Shown here: positions 8,469-18,400 of the stretch, piece after piece | Position numbering within the stretch: position 1 is the first letter of the stretch | How the letters are laid out: each line of letters opens with the position of its first letter | Origin: UBA11740 sp035635855 | Lineage (GTDB): Bacteria; Acidobacteriota; Blastocatellia; Pyrinomonadales; Pyrinomonadaceae | Direction of reading: 5' to 3' | NCBI GenBank assembly: GCA_035635855.1 | Contig: DASQAF010000040.1 | Coordinates: forward strand, 62,001 to 126,000 | Length of the DNA stretch: 64,000 nt | The notes under the pieces: generated by a model | What the model was told of the DNA's origin: nothing | Databases searched by the model: none | Seen by the model: the letters and a program-made list of their open reading frames with translations, nothing else | Made by a program: the position numbers and the translations under genes

Positions 8469-8638
8469 TCCCTCCCCTTTGGCCCATGGGGCAGGGCCGA
8501 GTCAATCAGGACTCGGAAAAATGCGGGCGCGATGCCCGCGTTTGTGTCTGTGGCGCAAGCTAACTTGCGCGGTTTTCGGCGAACACGCTCACTCCCGAGC
8601 GACGCAAGTTAACAACTTGCGCTACATGGAGGAACCAG

Positions 8639-9508
8639 ATGCGATCGATTTGGAAAGGCCACATACGTTTCCTGCTGGTTGCGATTCCGGTGCGCGTCTA
8701 TAACGCCATCGAAGCATCCGAGAAAATTCAGTTCAATCAATTGCACCGCGAAGACTTTGGTCCCATCGGTTACGACAAGAAGTGCAAAAAGTGCGGCCAG
8801 ATCGTCGCCAACGACGAGATCACCAAGGGCTATCAGTACGAACCGGACCGCTATGCTCTGGTCGAACCGGAAGAGATCGCGAAAGTCAAAATCAAAACTA
8901 CCAAGGCCGTAGACATCATGGGCTTTGTCGACGCCGTAGAAATTCCCACGACGTTCTTTGACGCTCCTTATTATCTGGGACCCGATGGCCCGGTGGCTGA
9001 GAAACCGTACGCGCTGCTGCGACAGGTGCTGAAAGATACCGGCAAGGTCGGCCTGGCAAAAGTTGTGCTGCGCGATCGCGAAGATCTGGTCGCGGTCTTC
9101 CCTCTGGAAGACGGCATCGTGTTGCAGAAGCTGCGCTACCCGGCTGAAGTGCGTAAGGTCCAGGACGTGCCGGAAATCGATAGCGCGCAGAAAATCGACA
9201 AGAAGGAACTGACGCTGGCGACCAGTCTGGTCGAGCAGATGATCACTTCTTTTGCCGACATCGACACGGTCGATCACTATCACGAAGCCTTGCGCAAATT
9301 GATCGATTCAAAGATTAAGGGCAAGAAAGTGACCGAGTTCGAGAAGATCGAAGAGGTTCCGCGCCTGGACATCATGACGGCGCTGAAAAAGAGCTTGCAG
9401 GCGTCTACTCGCAAACCTATGGTCAAGGCCGCGACCGCAACCAAGAAAAAAGCCGCGCTCACTTTGGTCAAGGCGAAACCCGCAGCGCGGAAGCGGAAGG
9501 TTGGATAA
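8639..9508 (+). CDS. ku: Ku protein, non-homologous end-joining DNA-end binder
   Basis: Protein of 289 aa with the bacterial Ku core from the first residue (MRSIWKGHIRFLLVAIPVRVYNA; CKKCGQIV; ALVEPEEI; YYLGPDGPVAEKPYALL; LVEQMITSFADIDTVDHY). It has a Lys/Ala-rich basic tail (about 255-289) of the sort that aids DNA binding. Ku homodimers ring broken DNA ends and recruit ligase LigD; no ligD is in this window. The start is set by GGAGG at 8628-8632, six bases before the ATG. It is convergent with the PolX-like gene, with a repeat pair between them. Confidence 0.95.
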   Translation: MRSIWKGHIRFLLVAIPVRVYNAIEASEKIQFNQLHREDFGPIGYDKKCKKCGQIVANDEITKGYQYEPDRYALVEPEEIAKVKIKTTKAVDIMGFVDAVEIPTTFFDAPYYLGPDGPVAEKPYALLRQVLKDTGKVGLAKVVLRDREDLVAVFPLEDGIVLQKLRYPAEVRKVQDVPEIDSAQKIDKKELTLATSLVEQMITSFADIDTVDHYHEALRKLIDSKIKGKKVTEFEKIEEVPRLDIMTALKKSLQASTRKPMVKAATATKKKAALTLVKAKPAARKRKVG

Positions 9509-9585
9509 GTTTTTCTCCTTTGCGTCTTTGCGCCTTGGCGTGAAACTCACTCTGACCAATTGCTCACGCAAAGACGCAAAGATAC
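9509..9585. repeat. inverted TTTGCGTC repeat between convergent genes
   Basis: TTTGCGTCTTTGCGCCTTGG starts just after the Ku stop and is mirrored by TCACGCAAAGACGCAAAG before the PolX stop. It belongs to the same family as the repeats at 15228-15318, 34668-34735, 61985-62085 and 63838-63932. It may serve as a two-way terminator. Confidence 0.6.
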
Positions 9586-11325
9586 TCACACCGGCCGCAC
9601 CGCCTTCTGAAAAGCTTTCACTCCTAAAGTATTTAGTACTTCGCCGCGCCGCACCCATCCACGCCGCGCAATACCAACTCCATACTTCACGTTATCCAGC
9701 GCGCCGGTGGAATGCGCGTCCGTTGAGACTACGAATTTGATTTTTCGCTCGCGGGCTTTGCGCAGCCAGCGCGGCTCCATATCCAAACGGTAAGGATCGC
9801 CATTGATCTCAATCGCCGCGCGTGACTCCGCGATCACATCCAGAATCTCTTCGACGCGGCATTCGAACGGCGGCCGCTCTTGAATCCGACGCCCCAGCGC
9901 GTGTCCCCAAATTTTGAATACCGGTTGCCGCATTGCCGTCACGATGCGACGAGTCATCTGGTCTTCGTTCATCTTGTAACGCGAGTGAATACTGGCCACT
10001 ATGACGTCGAACTGCTCCAGGATCCAATCCGGATAGTCCAACGAACCGTCCTTGAGAATGTCAGATTCGGTGCCTTTCAGTATTTTGATTTTAGTTTGTT
10101 CCTGGACCTGTTCGATCTCTTCCCACTGTCTTTGCAGGCGATCGATTTTGACACCCCCGGCATAGAAGGCCGTCGGTGAATGGTCTGTAATCGTGATGTA
10201 CTTCATCCCCATCGCCTCCGCCGCAGAAACCATCTGCGCGACGCTGTGCTTGCCGTCTGAGAAAGTCGTGTGGCAATGCACCATCCCACGAATGTCGTCC
10301 GTAGTGATTAGATCTTCCGGCAGCATACCTTTCGACGCGGCTTCGATCTCGCCTTCGTCTTCGCGCAACTCGGGTGGCACATACTGCATTCCGAGGCGGT
10401 TGTAGATTTCCGATTCAGACTTTGTGCGAATGACTGCCCCGGCTTTGTTTCCGGCGGGACCTCGCGTGAGGTTCTCAACGCCGCGCGCGGTCAACCTGAG
10501 CTTTTGCTTAGCCGCGACCTGCTCGAGTTTTTTCAAATGCGCTTCTGAGCCCGTGGCTTGAAGAAGCACCGCGGGAAACTCTTCCGGCTTGACTGCGAAC
10601 AGAGTCGCTTTGAAGCCCTCGCTTAGAATGGCCGAGCAGTATTGCGGCGTTCGTTCTTCGACCCGCATGACCAGCGGAAACCCGACGAACCTATCGATGA
10701 GTTTGTTTGGCGTTTTCGCGCTCGCGACCACAATTATCTCTGAAACTGTCTCTTTGCTGCGCCGCAATGAACCGGCGAATTCTCCTTCCACAAATCCCGG
10801 TGCGGTTCGCAGATATTCCAGAATGCGCTCGCCGGCTCGCCGGGCGTGGTGCAGGTGAATGCGCCGTTCCTGGTTCTTGTGTCCAGCGATCGCGTCCAGG
10901 AGTTTCTTCTCAGTCTTCGCGCCAAAGCCTTTTACATCGCGTACCTTTCCGGCTGCGGCTGCGGCCTTTAACTGTTTGAGGGTAGTAATGCCGAGCGCGT
11001 CGTGAAGCTGAGCGATCTTTTTTACCGTCAGTCCGGGAACGTTGGCCAGCTCGATTACTCCGGGCGGCAACTCTGCCCGCAGTTTACTCAGGAATGATGA
11101 TTCGCCGCTGGTGTAAAGTTCCTCGATCTGTTTGGCCAGCGCATGTCCAATTCCCTTCACAAACGTCAGACGGTTTTCCTTTATTAGCTTGCCGACGTCT
11201 TCGCTCAACTCGGCAACTGCGCGCGCGCCGTTACGGTAGGCGCGCGCCTTAAAGTACTCTCCGCCTTTCAACTCCAGCAGGGTTCCAATCTCTTGCAGCG
11301 CCGCGGCGATTGCGAACTTGTCCAT
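9586..11325 (-). CDS. polX: PolX family protein: degenerate polymerase domain, intact PHP nuclease domain
   Basis: Protein of 579 aa, the usual bacterial PolX length. Order: 8-kDa HhH domain and fingers (1-150, with VKGIGHALAKQIEEL and VPGLTVKKIAQL), palm (about 180-320), PHP domain (345-575). In the palm, GSLRRSKETV is followed by S-E196-I-I198, where active PolX has the metal-binding D-x-D; the third Asp (usually in VDLR) is T241. Synthesis is therefore probably lost. The PHP metal ligands look complete: H350-C-H352, D357, H360, D381-H382, E420, H447, H475, D536-A-H538. The likely remaining role is a 3'-5' exonuclease or phosphoesterase in repair, beside Ku. Confidence 0.9.
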   Translation of the reverse strand: MDKFAIAAALQEIGTLLELKGGEYFKARAYRNGARAVAELSEDVGKLIKENRLTFVKGIGHALAKQIEELYTSGESSFLSKLRAELPPGVIELANVPGLTVKKIAQLHDALGITTLKQLKAAAAAGKVRDVKGFGAKTEKKLLDAIAGHKNQERRIHLHHARRAGERILEYLRTAPGFVEGEFAGSLRRSKETVSEIIVVASAKTPNKLIDRFVGFPLVMRVEERTPQYCSAILSEGFKATLFAVKPEEFPAVLLQATGSEAHLKKLEQVAAKQKLRLTARGVENLTRGPAGNKAGAVIRTKSESEIYNRLGMQYVPPELREDEGEIEAASKGMLPEDLITTDDIRGMVHCHTTFSDGKHSVAQMVSAAEAMGMKYITITDHSPTAFYAGGVKIDRLQRQWEEIEQVQEQTKIKILKGTESDILKDGSLDYPDWILEQFDVIVASIHSRYKMNEDQMTRRIVTAMRQPVFKIWGHALGRRIQERPPFECRVEEILDVIAESRAAIEINGDPYRLDMEPRWLRKARERKIKFVVSTDAHSTGALDNVKYGVGIARRGWVRRGEVLNTLGVKAFQKAVRPV

Positions 11326-11419
11326 GACTGATCTTCTCTTCGCCCATCTCCCAAATAGGAGAAGGGTCGGGGATGAAAGCGTTGTAGAACCCTCTACAAA
11401 CAGAGGGGGGAGTTCAACT

Positions 11420-11448
11420 TTGACAATTACCTGCTTGCTTCGTAAGTC
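11420..11448 (+). promoter_or_regulatory. sigma-70-like promoter for the MscS gene
   Basis: TTGACA at 11420-11425, a 17-base spacer, TAAGTC at 11443-11448. It lies about 90 bases before the ATG at 11541. Confidence 0.5.
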
Positions 11449-11540
11449 ATTTATGGCATGCAGAGTGCCTTATTACAAATGTAAGCAACGGTGGTCAATC
11501 CAGTGAAGGAAATGGAGCTTTCCGTGAGGATTCTGTAAGA

Positions 11541-12602
11541 ATGGCGAACGAACTGCGCACCGAAGTCGAACAGGTCAAACAACAGGAGGACGTTCAGCGC
11601 GCGCTGAAGCAGACTAGCACCGTCAAGCCTGAAGAAAAGCCGGAGGCGGAGACCAAAGATAAGTTACTGCTTGGCACGCACGTCATTTTGCTTTTGGCGC
11701 TCGCCGTCGTGCACCTGGTTTTGCAAATCAAGTTCTTCGGCTTTGCCGCCAGGTTCATTCCGCTAATTCAAAAGATCAATCTCAGTGTGATGGCGGTGAT
11801 TTTGCTTCTGGCTGTTGCCAAGGTCGTTGACGTCTATGTGATTGGACGCATCGACAGTGCTGTTTCGCGATACAACCTTCAAAGGGTCGCAAAGCTGGCG
11901 CTGGGCTTGGCGCTCGCCTTAATTGTGATCTCAATTCTTTTTCAGAATTGGTATACGACTGTGCTATCCGTGGGACTGATTTCGCTGGTCGTGGGATTGG
12001 CCGTGCAAACGCCGATGACCAGCTTCCTCGGTTGGATCTATATCCTGGCGCGCGCGCCTTATCGCGTAGGAGATAGAATCAAGATCGGCGACGCCACCGG
12101 CGATGTAATCGACGTCAGCTATCTGGATACTACGCTATGGGAATTTGGCGGTGATTTTCTATCCACGGATCATCCGTCGGGGCGAGTGATCAAATTTCCG
12201 AATTCAAAAATACTCAGCTCGACTGTCTATAACTATACCTGGCCGCTATTTCCCTATATTTGGAACGAGATCAAATTCAGCGTCGCTTACGAGAGCGATT
12301 TGGAATTTGTCGCCGAGACTATGCAACGCGTCGCTGAAGAAGAAGTCGGAGAGCGGATGATGAAACAAGTTAGCGTTTATCGCGAACTGCTGGCGCAGAC
12401 GCCGGTCGACGAACTACAAGTGCGCGCACATCCGGCCGTCCTCTTCCGGGTCAATGTAAATACCTGGCTGGACGCAATCGTTCGCTATCTGGTTCACCCG
12501 AAGGAAGCCGGCCGGGTCAAGACCCGCTTGATCAAGAAGCTGCTCGCGGAGCTGAATGCGGCCCCTGATCGTGTTCTCTTCCCGAAAGGAAACGCAAGAT
12601 AG
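11541..12602 (+). CDS. MscS-family mechanosensitive channel
   Basis: Protein of 353 aa. A charged N-terminus (1-45) precedes four predicted membrane helices (about 49-66, 79-100, 116-135, 140-165). The last is the pore-lining helix leading into the MscS beta domain (GLAVQTPMTSFLGWIYILARAPYRVGDRI, then GDVIDVSYLDTTLWEFGG and RVIKFPNSKI). Family members open under membrane tension to release solutes or ions. The typical TM3 Gly/Ala packing is only partly kept, so conductance may differ from E. coli MscS. It stands alone with its own promoter. Confidence 0.9.
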   Translation: MANELRTEVEQVKQQEDVQRALKQTSTVKPEEKPEAETKDKLLLGTHVILLLALAVVHLVLQIKFFGFAARFIPLIQKINLSVMAVILLLAVAKVVDVYVIGRIDSAVSRYNLQRVAKLALGLALALIVISILFQNWYTTVLSVGLISLVVGLAVQTPMTSFLGWIYILARAPYRVGDRIKIGDATGDVIDVSYLDTTLWEFGGDFLSTDHPSGRVIKFPNSKILSSTVYNYTWPLFPYIWNEIKFSVAYESDLEFVAETMQRVAEEEVGERMMKQVSVYRELLAQTPVDELQVRAHPAVLFRVNVNTWLDAIVRYLVHPKEAGRVKTRLIKKLLAELNAAPDRVLFPKGNAR

Positions 12603-12734
12603 TAATCCAGTCCCTTTCTTAACTCCCTTCTCCCGGGGAGAGGAGAAAAGAAAAATGTTACTTAAGCCATGGTGGACTCAAGTTTGAAGTGCAACGCACA
12701 TAGACAATACGAATGGCAGTGGCACCGCGAAGCG

Positions 12735-12919
12735 GTGATGTCCCAAAGCCCAGGGTTGCTTCAACCCTGGGGAGCAAATGTAGATCGTTATCAACCCGGA
12801 ACGGGTTGCGCCAGTTGGACGCAACCGCGTTGCGGTTGAATGGACTTTTTGGCTCTGTAACCCAGGGTAGCCGCAGCGGCAACCCCTGGGCTCTGTGACC
12901 TAACCGCTTTGCGGTTTTT
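12735..12919. repeat. cluster of five palindromes between MscS and iron-permease genes
   Basis: No gene seen in 12603-12965. Palindromes in order: CCCAGGGTTG-CTT-CAACCCTGGG; CAACCC-GGAAC-GGGTTG; CAACCGC-GTT-GCGGTTG; a CCCAGGGT/ACCCCTGGG pair; and AACCGC-TTT-GCGGTT. All centre on an AACCC/AACCG theme and look like tandem REP-type units. Confidence 0.7.
12902..12919 (+). terminator. short hairpin plus T-run
   Basis: AACCGC-TTT-GCGGTT followed by TTT. It is the last palindrome of the repeat cluster and could end transcription from the MscS gene. Confidence 0.4.
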
Positions 12920-12965
12920 GTTGCACTTGGAATTTGAATTCACGCATATTTTCGAGGAAAACTAA

Positions 12966-13367
12966 ATGAAAGATCTGTTTCGCAAATTTGCTCAGGCGGC
13001 ATCACAAGCGGTTGGTTCGTCCTGGGCATTCATCCTGGCAGTGCTGATCATTTTGGTATGGGCCATCACCGGACCCATGTTTCATTACTCTGACACCTGG
13101 CAACTGGTCATTAATACCGGCACGACGATTATTACCTTCCTGATGGTCTTTCTGATTCAGAACACACAGAACCGCGACGCGAAGGCCATTCACCTGAAAC
13201 TCGATGAATTGATCAGAGGAGTAAAAGGCGCGCGAACCCATCTGGTCGAACTGGAAGAGCTGTCCGACGAAGAGCTCGAGCGCTTGCAGGAGCAGTTCAA
13301 GCGATTGCGGGGGAAGGAGCCTAAAGATAGACGTAGCACGGATGAACTCGTGACCTCAGATGAGTAG
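12966..13367 (+). CDS. low-affinity iron permease family (PF04120-like) small membrane protein
   Basis: Protein of 133 aa: an amphipathic N-terminus (FRKFAQAASQAVGS), two membrane helices (about 18-38 and 50-66), then the family signature FLIQNTQNRDAKAIHLKLDELI and an acidic coiled tail. The family is named after yeast Fet4, but the bacterial two-helix proteins have not, to my knowledge, been shown to carry iron, so the transport role is uncertain. AGGAAAAC precedes the ATG. Confidence 0.85.
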   Translation: MKDLFRKFAQAASQAVGSSWAFILAVLIILVWAITGPMFHYSDTWQLVINTGTTIITFLMVFLIQNTQNRDAKAIHLKLDELIRGVKGARTHLVELEELSDEELERLQEQFKRLRGKEPKDRRSTDELVTSDE

Positions 13368-13467
13368 TCAAAGGGAAGACCGAATCGACGCCCCCTCACC
13401 CCATTGAACAGCAACATGTATTACCGAGGTAATGAATAATCTTGCGTAACATTTTGAAAAAGAGATT

Positions 13468-14487
13468 ATGACTCGAATCGATAAGCTCTGCGCGAAAGGC
13501 ATCCGTCGAATCGGAAAGCCAAAACGCGGCTTTCGTTATCAAAAAGGCGACGGGCGAAAACCCAGCCGCGAGGACCTGTCAAGGATTGAGGCGCTAAAAA
13601 TCCCGCCGGCCTGGGAAGACGTCTGCATCAACTCCAGCGCTGCCGGCGCCGTACAGGCCGTCGGCAGGGACGCTGCCGGTCGTTGGCAATACCTTTATCA
13701 CGACAGACACGTCCGGCATCAGGAAAAGAAGAAGTTCCAACGTTTGATCGAGTTCGCCGAAAGCTTGCCCCGCATGCGCAAGACAGTCGCCGCGCACCTC
13801 CGTCTGAAAGGACTTTCCAGAGAGCGGGTCATGGCTGCCATCCTGAGAATTCTATCGCAGAGTTTTATCCGCCCCGGCAGTGAAATCTACGCTACCGAAA
13901 ACGGTAGTTACGGAATTGCCACGTTGCGGCCAAAGCACATCAAGGTGAAAGGCGACCTGGTGATCTTTGATTTTCCGGGAAAGTCCGGCGTTCTTCATCA
14001 CAGCGAGTTGCGCGACCGAACCGTGGCCCGCGTCGTCAGAGAGCTTTTGAAACAACCCGCTCGCGACGTGTTCAAGTACGCAAACGGCGATGGCATATTC
14101 GTCGATGTTAAGCGCCGGCACATCAATGCCTATATCAGAGAGGTTCTGGGACGGAGTTTTAGTGCTAAAGACTTTCGCACCTGGGCCGGGACGCTGATTT
14201 GTGCGTGTGCGCTGGCGCGCGCACAGGAGGATGTTGACGGAAAAAACCCGCTGCGGAAACGGCAATTAGTGGCGGCGGTCAAAGAAACCGCGGAAGCGCT
14301 CGGGAACACGCCGGCTGTTTGTCGCAGCGCGTATATCTGCCCGCTAATCATGAACAGCTTTGAAAAGGGCCAGGTAATCGATCGGCATTTCGTCAGTGTC
14401 GAAGAACTAATGAGTTATCGGGGAGTCAGTCTGCATCCGGCAGAAAGATCGCTGTTACGCTTTATGAAACGGCAAAACCAGAAGTAA
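13468..14487 (+). CDS. DNA topoisomerase IB, poxvirus-like
   Basis: Protein of 339 aa. An N-terminal domain carries FRYQKGDGRKPSREDLSRI and IPPAWEDVCI. The tyrosine-recombinase-like catalytic domain follows, with RPGSEIYATENGSYGIATLR, KDFRTWAGT and the catalytic Y289 in CRSAYICP. It relaxes supercoils by a 3'-phosphotyrosine nick without ATP. The conserved Arg and Lys of the site appear present. A weak RBS precedes the ATG. It lies in the same stretch as Ku and PolX but is a separate unit. Confidence 0.93.
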   Translation: MTRIDKLCAKGIRRIGKPKRGFRYQKGDGRKPSREDLSRIEALKIPPAWEDVCINSSAAGAVQAVGRDAAGRWQYLYHDRHVRHQEKKKFQRLIEFAESLPRMRKTVAAHLRLKGLSRERVMAAILRILSQSFIRPGSEIYATENGSYGIATLRPKHIKVKGDLVIFDFPGKSGVLHHSELRDRTVARVVRELLKQPARDVFKYANGDGIFVDVKRRHINAYIREVLGRSFSAKDFRTWAGTLICACALARAQEDVDGKNPLRKRQLVAAVKETAEALGNTPAVCRSAYICPLIMNSFEKGQVIDRHFVSVEELMSYRGVSLHPAERSLLRFMKRQNQK

Positions 14488-14518
14488 GACGAGTTCGACG
14501 CGAAGATCGATTCCGGCT

Positions 14519-14547
14519 TTGACGAGCATTGGTCATCGTGTTAGCTT
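14519..14547 (+). promoter_or_regulatory. possible promoter for the 14593 gene
   Basis: TTGACG at 14519-14524, a 17-base spacer, TAGCTT at 14542-14547. The box match is moderate. An AGGAAGGA stretch lies further downstream, before the ATG. Confidence 0.4.
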
Positions 14548-14592
14548 CTATGAGTTTTACGAGCGCATGCCAGGAAGGATCATAGTTAAGCA

Positions 14593-14976
14593 ATGAAGCA
14601 AATGTTTTTGAAAACGAAAGTCGCTCTCGCGGTCGGTGTGATTGCGATTTTTCTAACTGCTACTGCGTTTGCCCGCAGCGGACCACAGGACTTTATTCTG
14701 CACAACCAAACGGGCGTTGAGATCAATTCGCTTTACGTTTCACCCCATAGCTCGAATGATTGGGAAGAAGACATTCTCGGCCAGGACACTCTTGCCAGTG
14801 GCGAGAGTCTCAAGATCACGTTTGATGATCGCGACAAGCATGTGCATTGGGATCTGAAGGTCACGGACCATGAGGGCAACAGCCTGGAGTGGGACGACCT
14901 GAACCTGATCGAGATTTCCGAGGTCACGCTGCACTGGGATGCAAAGGCCGGCAAAGGCTGGGCCGACATAAAATAA
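14593..14976 (+). CDS. small secreted beta-rich protein of unknown function
   Basis: Protein of 127 aa with a signal peptide (1-27, ending TATAFA). The mature part, about 100 aa, has FILHNQTGVEINSLYVSPHSS, then DWEEDILGQDTLASGESLKI and a closing LIEISEVTLHWD. This pattern recurs in many short periplasmic proteins of unknown function and suggests a beta-sandwich. No catalytic residues or cysteines are seen. It appears monocistronic, with a hairpin terminator at 15057. Confidence 0.8.
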   Translation: MKQMFLKTKVALAVGVIAIFLTATAFARSGPQDFILHNQTGVEINSLYVSPHSSNDWEEDILGQDTLASGESLKITFDDRDKHVHWDLKVTDHEGNSLEWDDLNLIEISEVTLHWDAKAGKGWADIK

Positions 14977-14978
14977 AA

Positions 14979-15003
14979 TGGAGCGCGGACATCCTGGTCC
15001 GCA
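14979..15003 (+). repeat. GCGCGGAC-type palindrome
   Basis: GGAGCGCGGACATCCTGGTC begins three bases after the stop of the preceding gene and closes with GTCCGC. It belongs to the family of the large inverted pair at 38094-38205. Confidence 0.55.
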
Positions 15004-15056
15004 ATGAGCGCGCAGCCCGAATAATTCGCTCCGTCTGTATTTCTCCCCAAACATTG

Positions 15057-15099
15057 CACAACTGCCTGTGGCTCTTCGGCCGTGGGCAGTTGTGTGTTT
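15057..15099 (+). terminator. long interrupted hairpin after the 14593 gene
   Basis: CACAACTGCC (15057-15066) pairs with GGCAGTTGTG (15085-15094), with an inner GGC-TCTTCG-GCC stem, then TGTTTA. It is a plausible terminator. Confidence 0.55.
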
Positions 15100-15227
15100 A
15101 GCCTGGGAGCTGAACATTCTGTCAGCAATGCGCGGGCTGCGCGATTATGGTGCTAATCAGATTATGACCCTACGGATCCAGCTACCGCTCTTAAGTTTCG
15201 TCAATTGCAAAACCGATAAGATCAAAC

Positions 15228-15318
15228 CTAAACGCAGAGGACGCTGAGGTCTCCGCAAAGGTACGCAGAGGAAAACTTCGCGTCCTCTGCGGAATCCTTG
15301 CGTTCCTTTGCGTTAAAT
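15228..15318. repeat. inverted pair of GCAGAGGACGC repeats
   Basis: AACGCAGAGGACGCTGAGG leads rightward, and the same theme returns inverted as CGTCCTCTGCGG ... CCTTTGCGTT. It belongs to the family seen at 9509, 61985 and 63838. Nothing else was seen in 14977-15406 beyond the hairpins listed. Confidence 0.6.
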
Positions 15319-15406
15319 TCCTTTCTCTTCTCGGAGGCATTCACGGTTTGGTTACTACCGGGATACTGACGATGATAAACTGCCCGCCATCATCGGAGGC
15401 CGTCAC

Positions 15407-18400
15407 ATGAATCGATCTGGAAGATCAGACTTCCTTCTCGCCATTTTTTCAATCGTTCTTCTGACAACCACGGCAGTCGCTCAATACAATCCGGAATCAT
15501 TCTCTGCCATGAAGTGGCGTCTGGTTGGTCCGCATCGCGCGGGACGAGTCACCGCCGTTGCGGGAATTCCGGGCAAGCCGGCGATCTATTACTTTGGTAC
15601 GCCGGGCGGCGGCGTGTGGAAGACGACGGATGGCGGTCGTGTCTGGAAGCCAATTTTCGACGACATGCACGTCGCGTCAATTGGCGCACTGGCGTTGGCG
15701 CCTTCGAACCCCGACATCATTTACGTTGGCACTGGCGAAGAGACGGAAGGCAACGGCGTCTACAAATCGGCCGACGGCGGCAAGACCTGGACGAATGTTG
15801 GCCTGCGAAACACGCATCACGTCTCTTCGATCATTATCGATCCTGGGAATCCGGACGTCGTGCTTGCCGCCAGTCTTGATTTCCTTACGCCCGGCCGGGA
15901 GCGAGGAATATTTAGAACCACAGACGGCGGAAGGACATGGAACAACGTCCTTCTTAAGGATGACAACACTGCTGTCGTCGACATGTGCGCGGCGCCTGAC
16001 GACGCACGTATAGTCTACGCTGCAACGAACACCTTCCAGCTCGATCCAATCAACCGGCGAGTCATCGCGAGCGACGCGCGAATCTACAAGTCGATCGATG
16101 AAGGCATAACCTGGCAACCGTTGAGCGGCACGGGCTTGCCTGAGGCAGGTCGCGGTCGGATCGGTGTAGCCGTGGCGCCGCGCAGCGGCGGCCAGCGCGT
16201 CTATGCGATTATGAACCCGGGATTTTTCCGCTCGGACGACGGTGGCCTGACGTGGCGACGCAGCACCACCGATCCGCGAATTCTGGGCAATGGCTTTTTC
16301 GGCCGGACCTTTGTCGATCCAAAGAATGCCGACGTGGTCTATGTGATGCAGACGTCGATGTATCGCTCAGCCGACGGCGGCAAAACCTTCGAGTCTTTCA
16401 AGGGCGGACCCAGCGGCGAGGACCAGCATGTGCTCTGGATTGCTCCGGACGATCCGCAGCGAATGTTTCTTGGTTCAGATCAGGGCGCGATTATCAGCCT
16501 GGACGGCGGCCATACCTGGACCGAATGGTTTAATCAACCGACGGGACAGATGTATCACGTCGCCACCGACAACGAATTTCCCTATCGCCTCTATGCGTCG
16601 CAGCAGGACAGCGGATCGGTCGCCGTGCTCTCGCGCAGCGACTTTGGCATGATCACCTATCGCGATTGGCTTTCGACTGGTTCGTTCGAAAGCGGTTACA
16701 TCGCTCCCGATCCGGTCAACCGGAATCTGGTTTACTCGGTCGGTTGGTACGGTTCGGTGCTGAGGATGGATCGCACCACGGGACAGATTGCGACGGTGTT
16801 CGCACCCGGCGCGAACTATCGCTACACTTGGGAGACGCCTCTGGTATTTTCGCCGCGCGATCCAAAGGCGCTCTATGTGGGAATGCAAAGCGTGCTGAGG
16901 ACGACGGACGAAGGAAAGATCTGGCAGGAGATTAGTCCTGATTTGACGGAGAAAATACCGTCACCAAACAATCGGGGCGTAATTCAAACAATCACACCGT
17001 CGGCGGCGCAGTCGGGAGAGATCTGGGTGGGCACCAACAGTGGTTTCGTGCAACTGACCCGCGACAACGGCGCGACCTGGAATGATGTCACGCCGCCGGA
17101 GCTGCCCGCTCGCAGCAATATCACTTCGATCGAGGCTTCATCTGTCGATGCCGAGACTGCTTATGTGATCGCGGCGGCGGGCCGCGGCGACTCACATCCC
17201 TACATCTATCGCACACGTGACGCGGGCAAGACGTGGCAGAAGATCGTGACCGGCCTCCCTCAAAATGTGATCGCTCGCGTGGTCCGCGAGGATCCGGCGC
17301 GAAAGGGACTGCTCTACGCGGGAACCGAAACCGGTGTCTATCTTTCGTTCGATGGGGGCGACAGTTGGCAACCGATGCAATTCAATCTGCCCACCACATC
17401 CGTGCGCGATCTGAACGTGCATGGAAACGATTTGGTTGCGGCGACCTACGGACGGGGCCTCTGGATTCTGGATGACTTGTCACCCTTGCGACAGGTGAAC
17501 GCAGAAGTTGGATCGGGCGGCGCACATCTGTTCAAGCCGGCTACGGCCATGCGCGTGCGCTGGGACAATCATCCGGACACGCCACTTTCTGCCGACGTGC
17601 CGGCCGGCGAGAACCCGCCGGACGGCGCCATCATCTACTACTATCTGAAGTCATCTCCCGCCAAAGAAATCACACTCGAGATTCGCGACGAACGCGGCCA
17701 GACCGTGCGCCAGTTTACGAGTAAGGCGCCCGCGCCGGATAACACCCCAAAGAATGTTCCCGATTATTGGTTTGCGCCGCCCGACGTCCTGTCAAAGAAC
17801 TCGGGACTGAATCGCTTTGTTTGGGACCTGCAATGGCCGCACCCGGCGACTCTGCCTTACAGCTTTCGCGGCGTGCACCTGGATTACATCGAATACACGC
17901 TGCCGGACCATGCTATTGCCGGAAAGACGCCGCGTGATCAGCCTCCCGGGCCGCTGGTGGCGCCGGGTAAATATGAAATTGTGCTGACGGTTGACGGCAA
18001 GACTTATCGCCAGCCTCTGGTCGTAAACCTCGACCCGCGCGTGCGGGTCTCGTCCGCTGATCTGGAAGCGCAGGTCGATCTCGCCCGGATGATCGACGCA
18101 TGGATGAATACCAGCTTTCGCTCTTATAACGACGTCGGAACGTTGCGCCTGGCTTTGGCTAAGGCTCGTAAGGCCTTCGACTCAAATCCGCAGGCAAAGG
18201 AAGTAAGCGAAGCCGCGTCGAGCCTGGATAGGGAACTGGGAGAAATTCAGGACGGCACCAACGCGGCTCCGGGTTTCGGTGCAGTAAATCGCGATTTAGC
18301 TCGATACGTGACGATGATTCAGAGCGGCGACATGCGTCCCGCAAAGTCAGCCGCCGACAGCGCCGGTCTCGCCTGCACCGCTCTGAAGAATGATCTGCTG

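Noticed and set aside
8609..9283. 224-codon minus-strand reading opposite Ku
   Set aside because: Ku is unambiguous on the plus strand.
12713..12898. 61-codon reading in the palindrome cluster
   Set aside because: It is made almost wholly of repeat hairpins.
14979..15406. tRNA gene
   Set aside because: The hairpins present do not give a cloverleaf or a GTTCGA-type T-loop; no tRNA was seen anywhere in the window.
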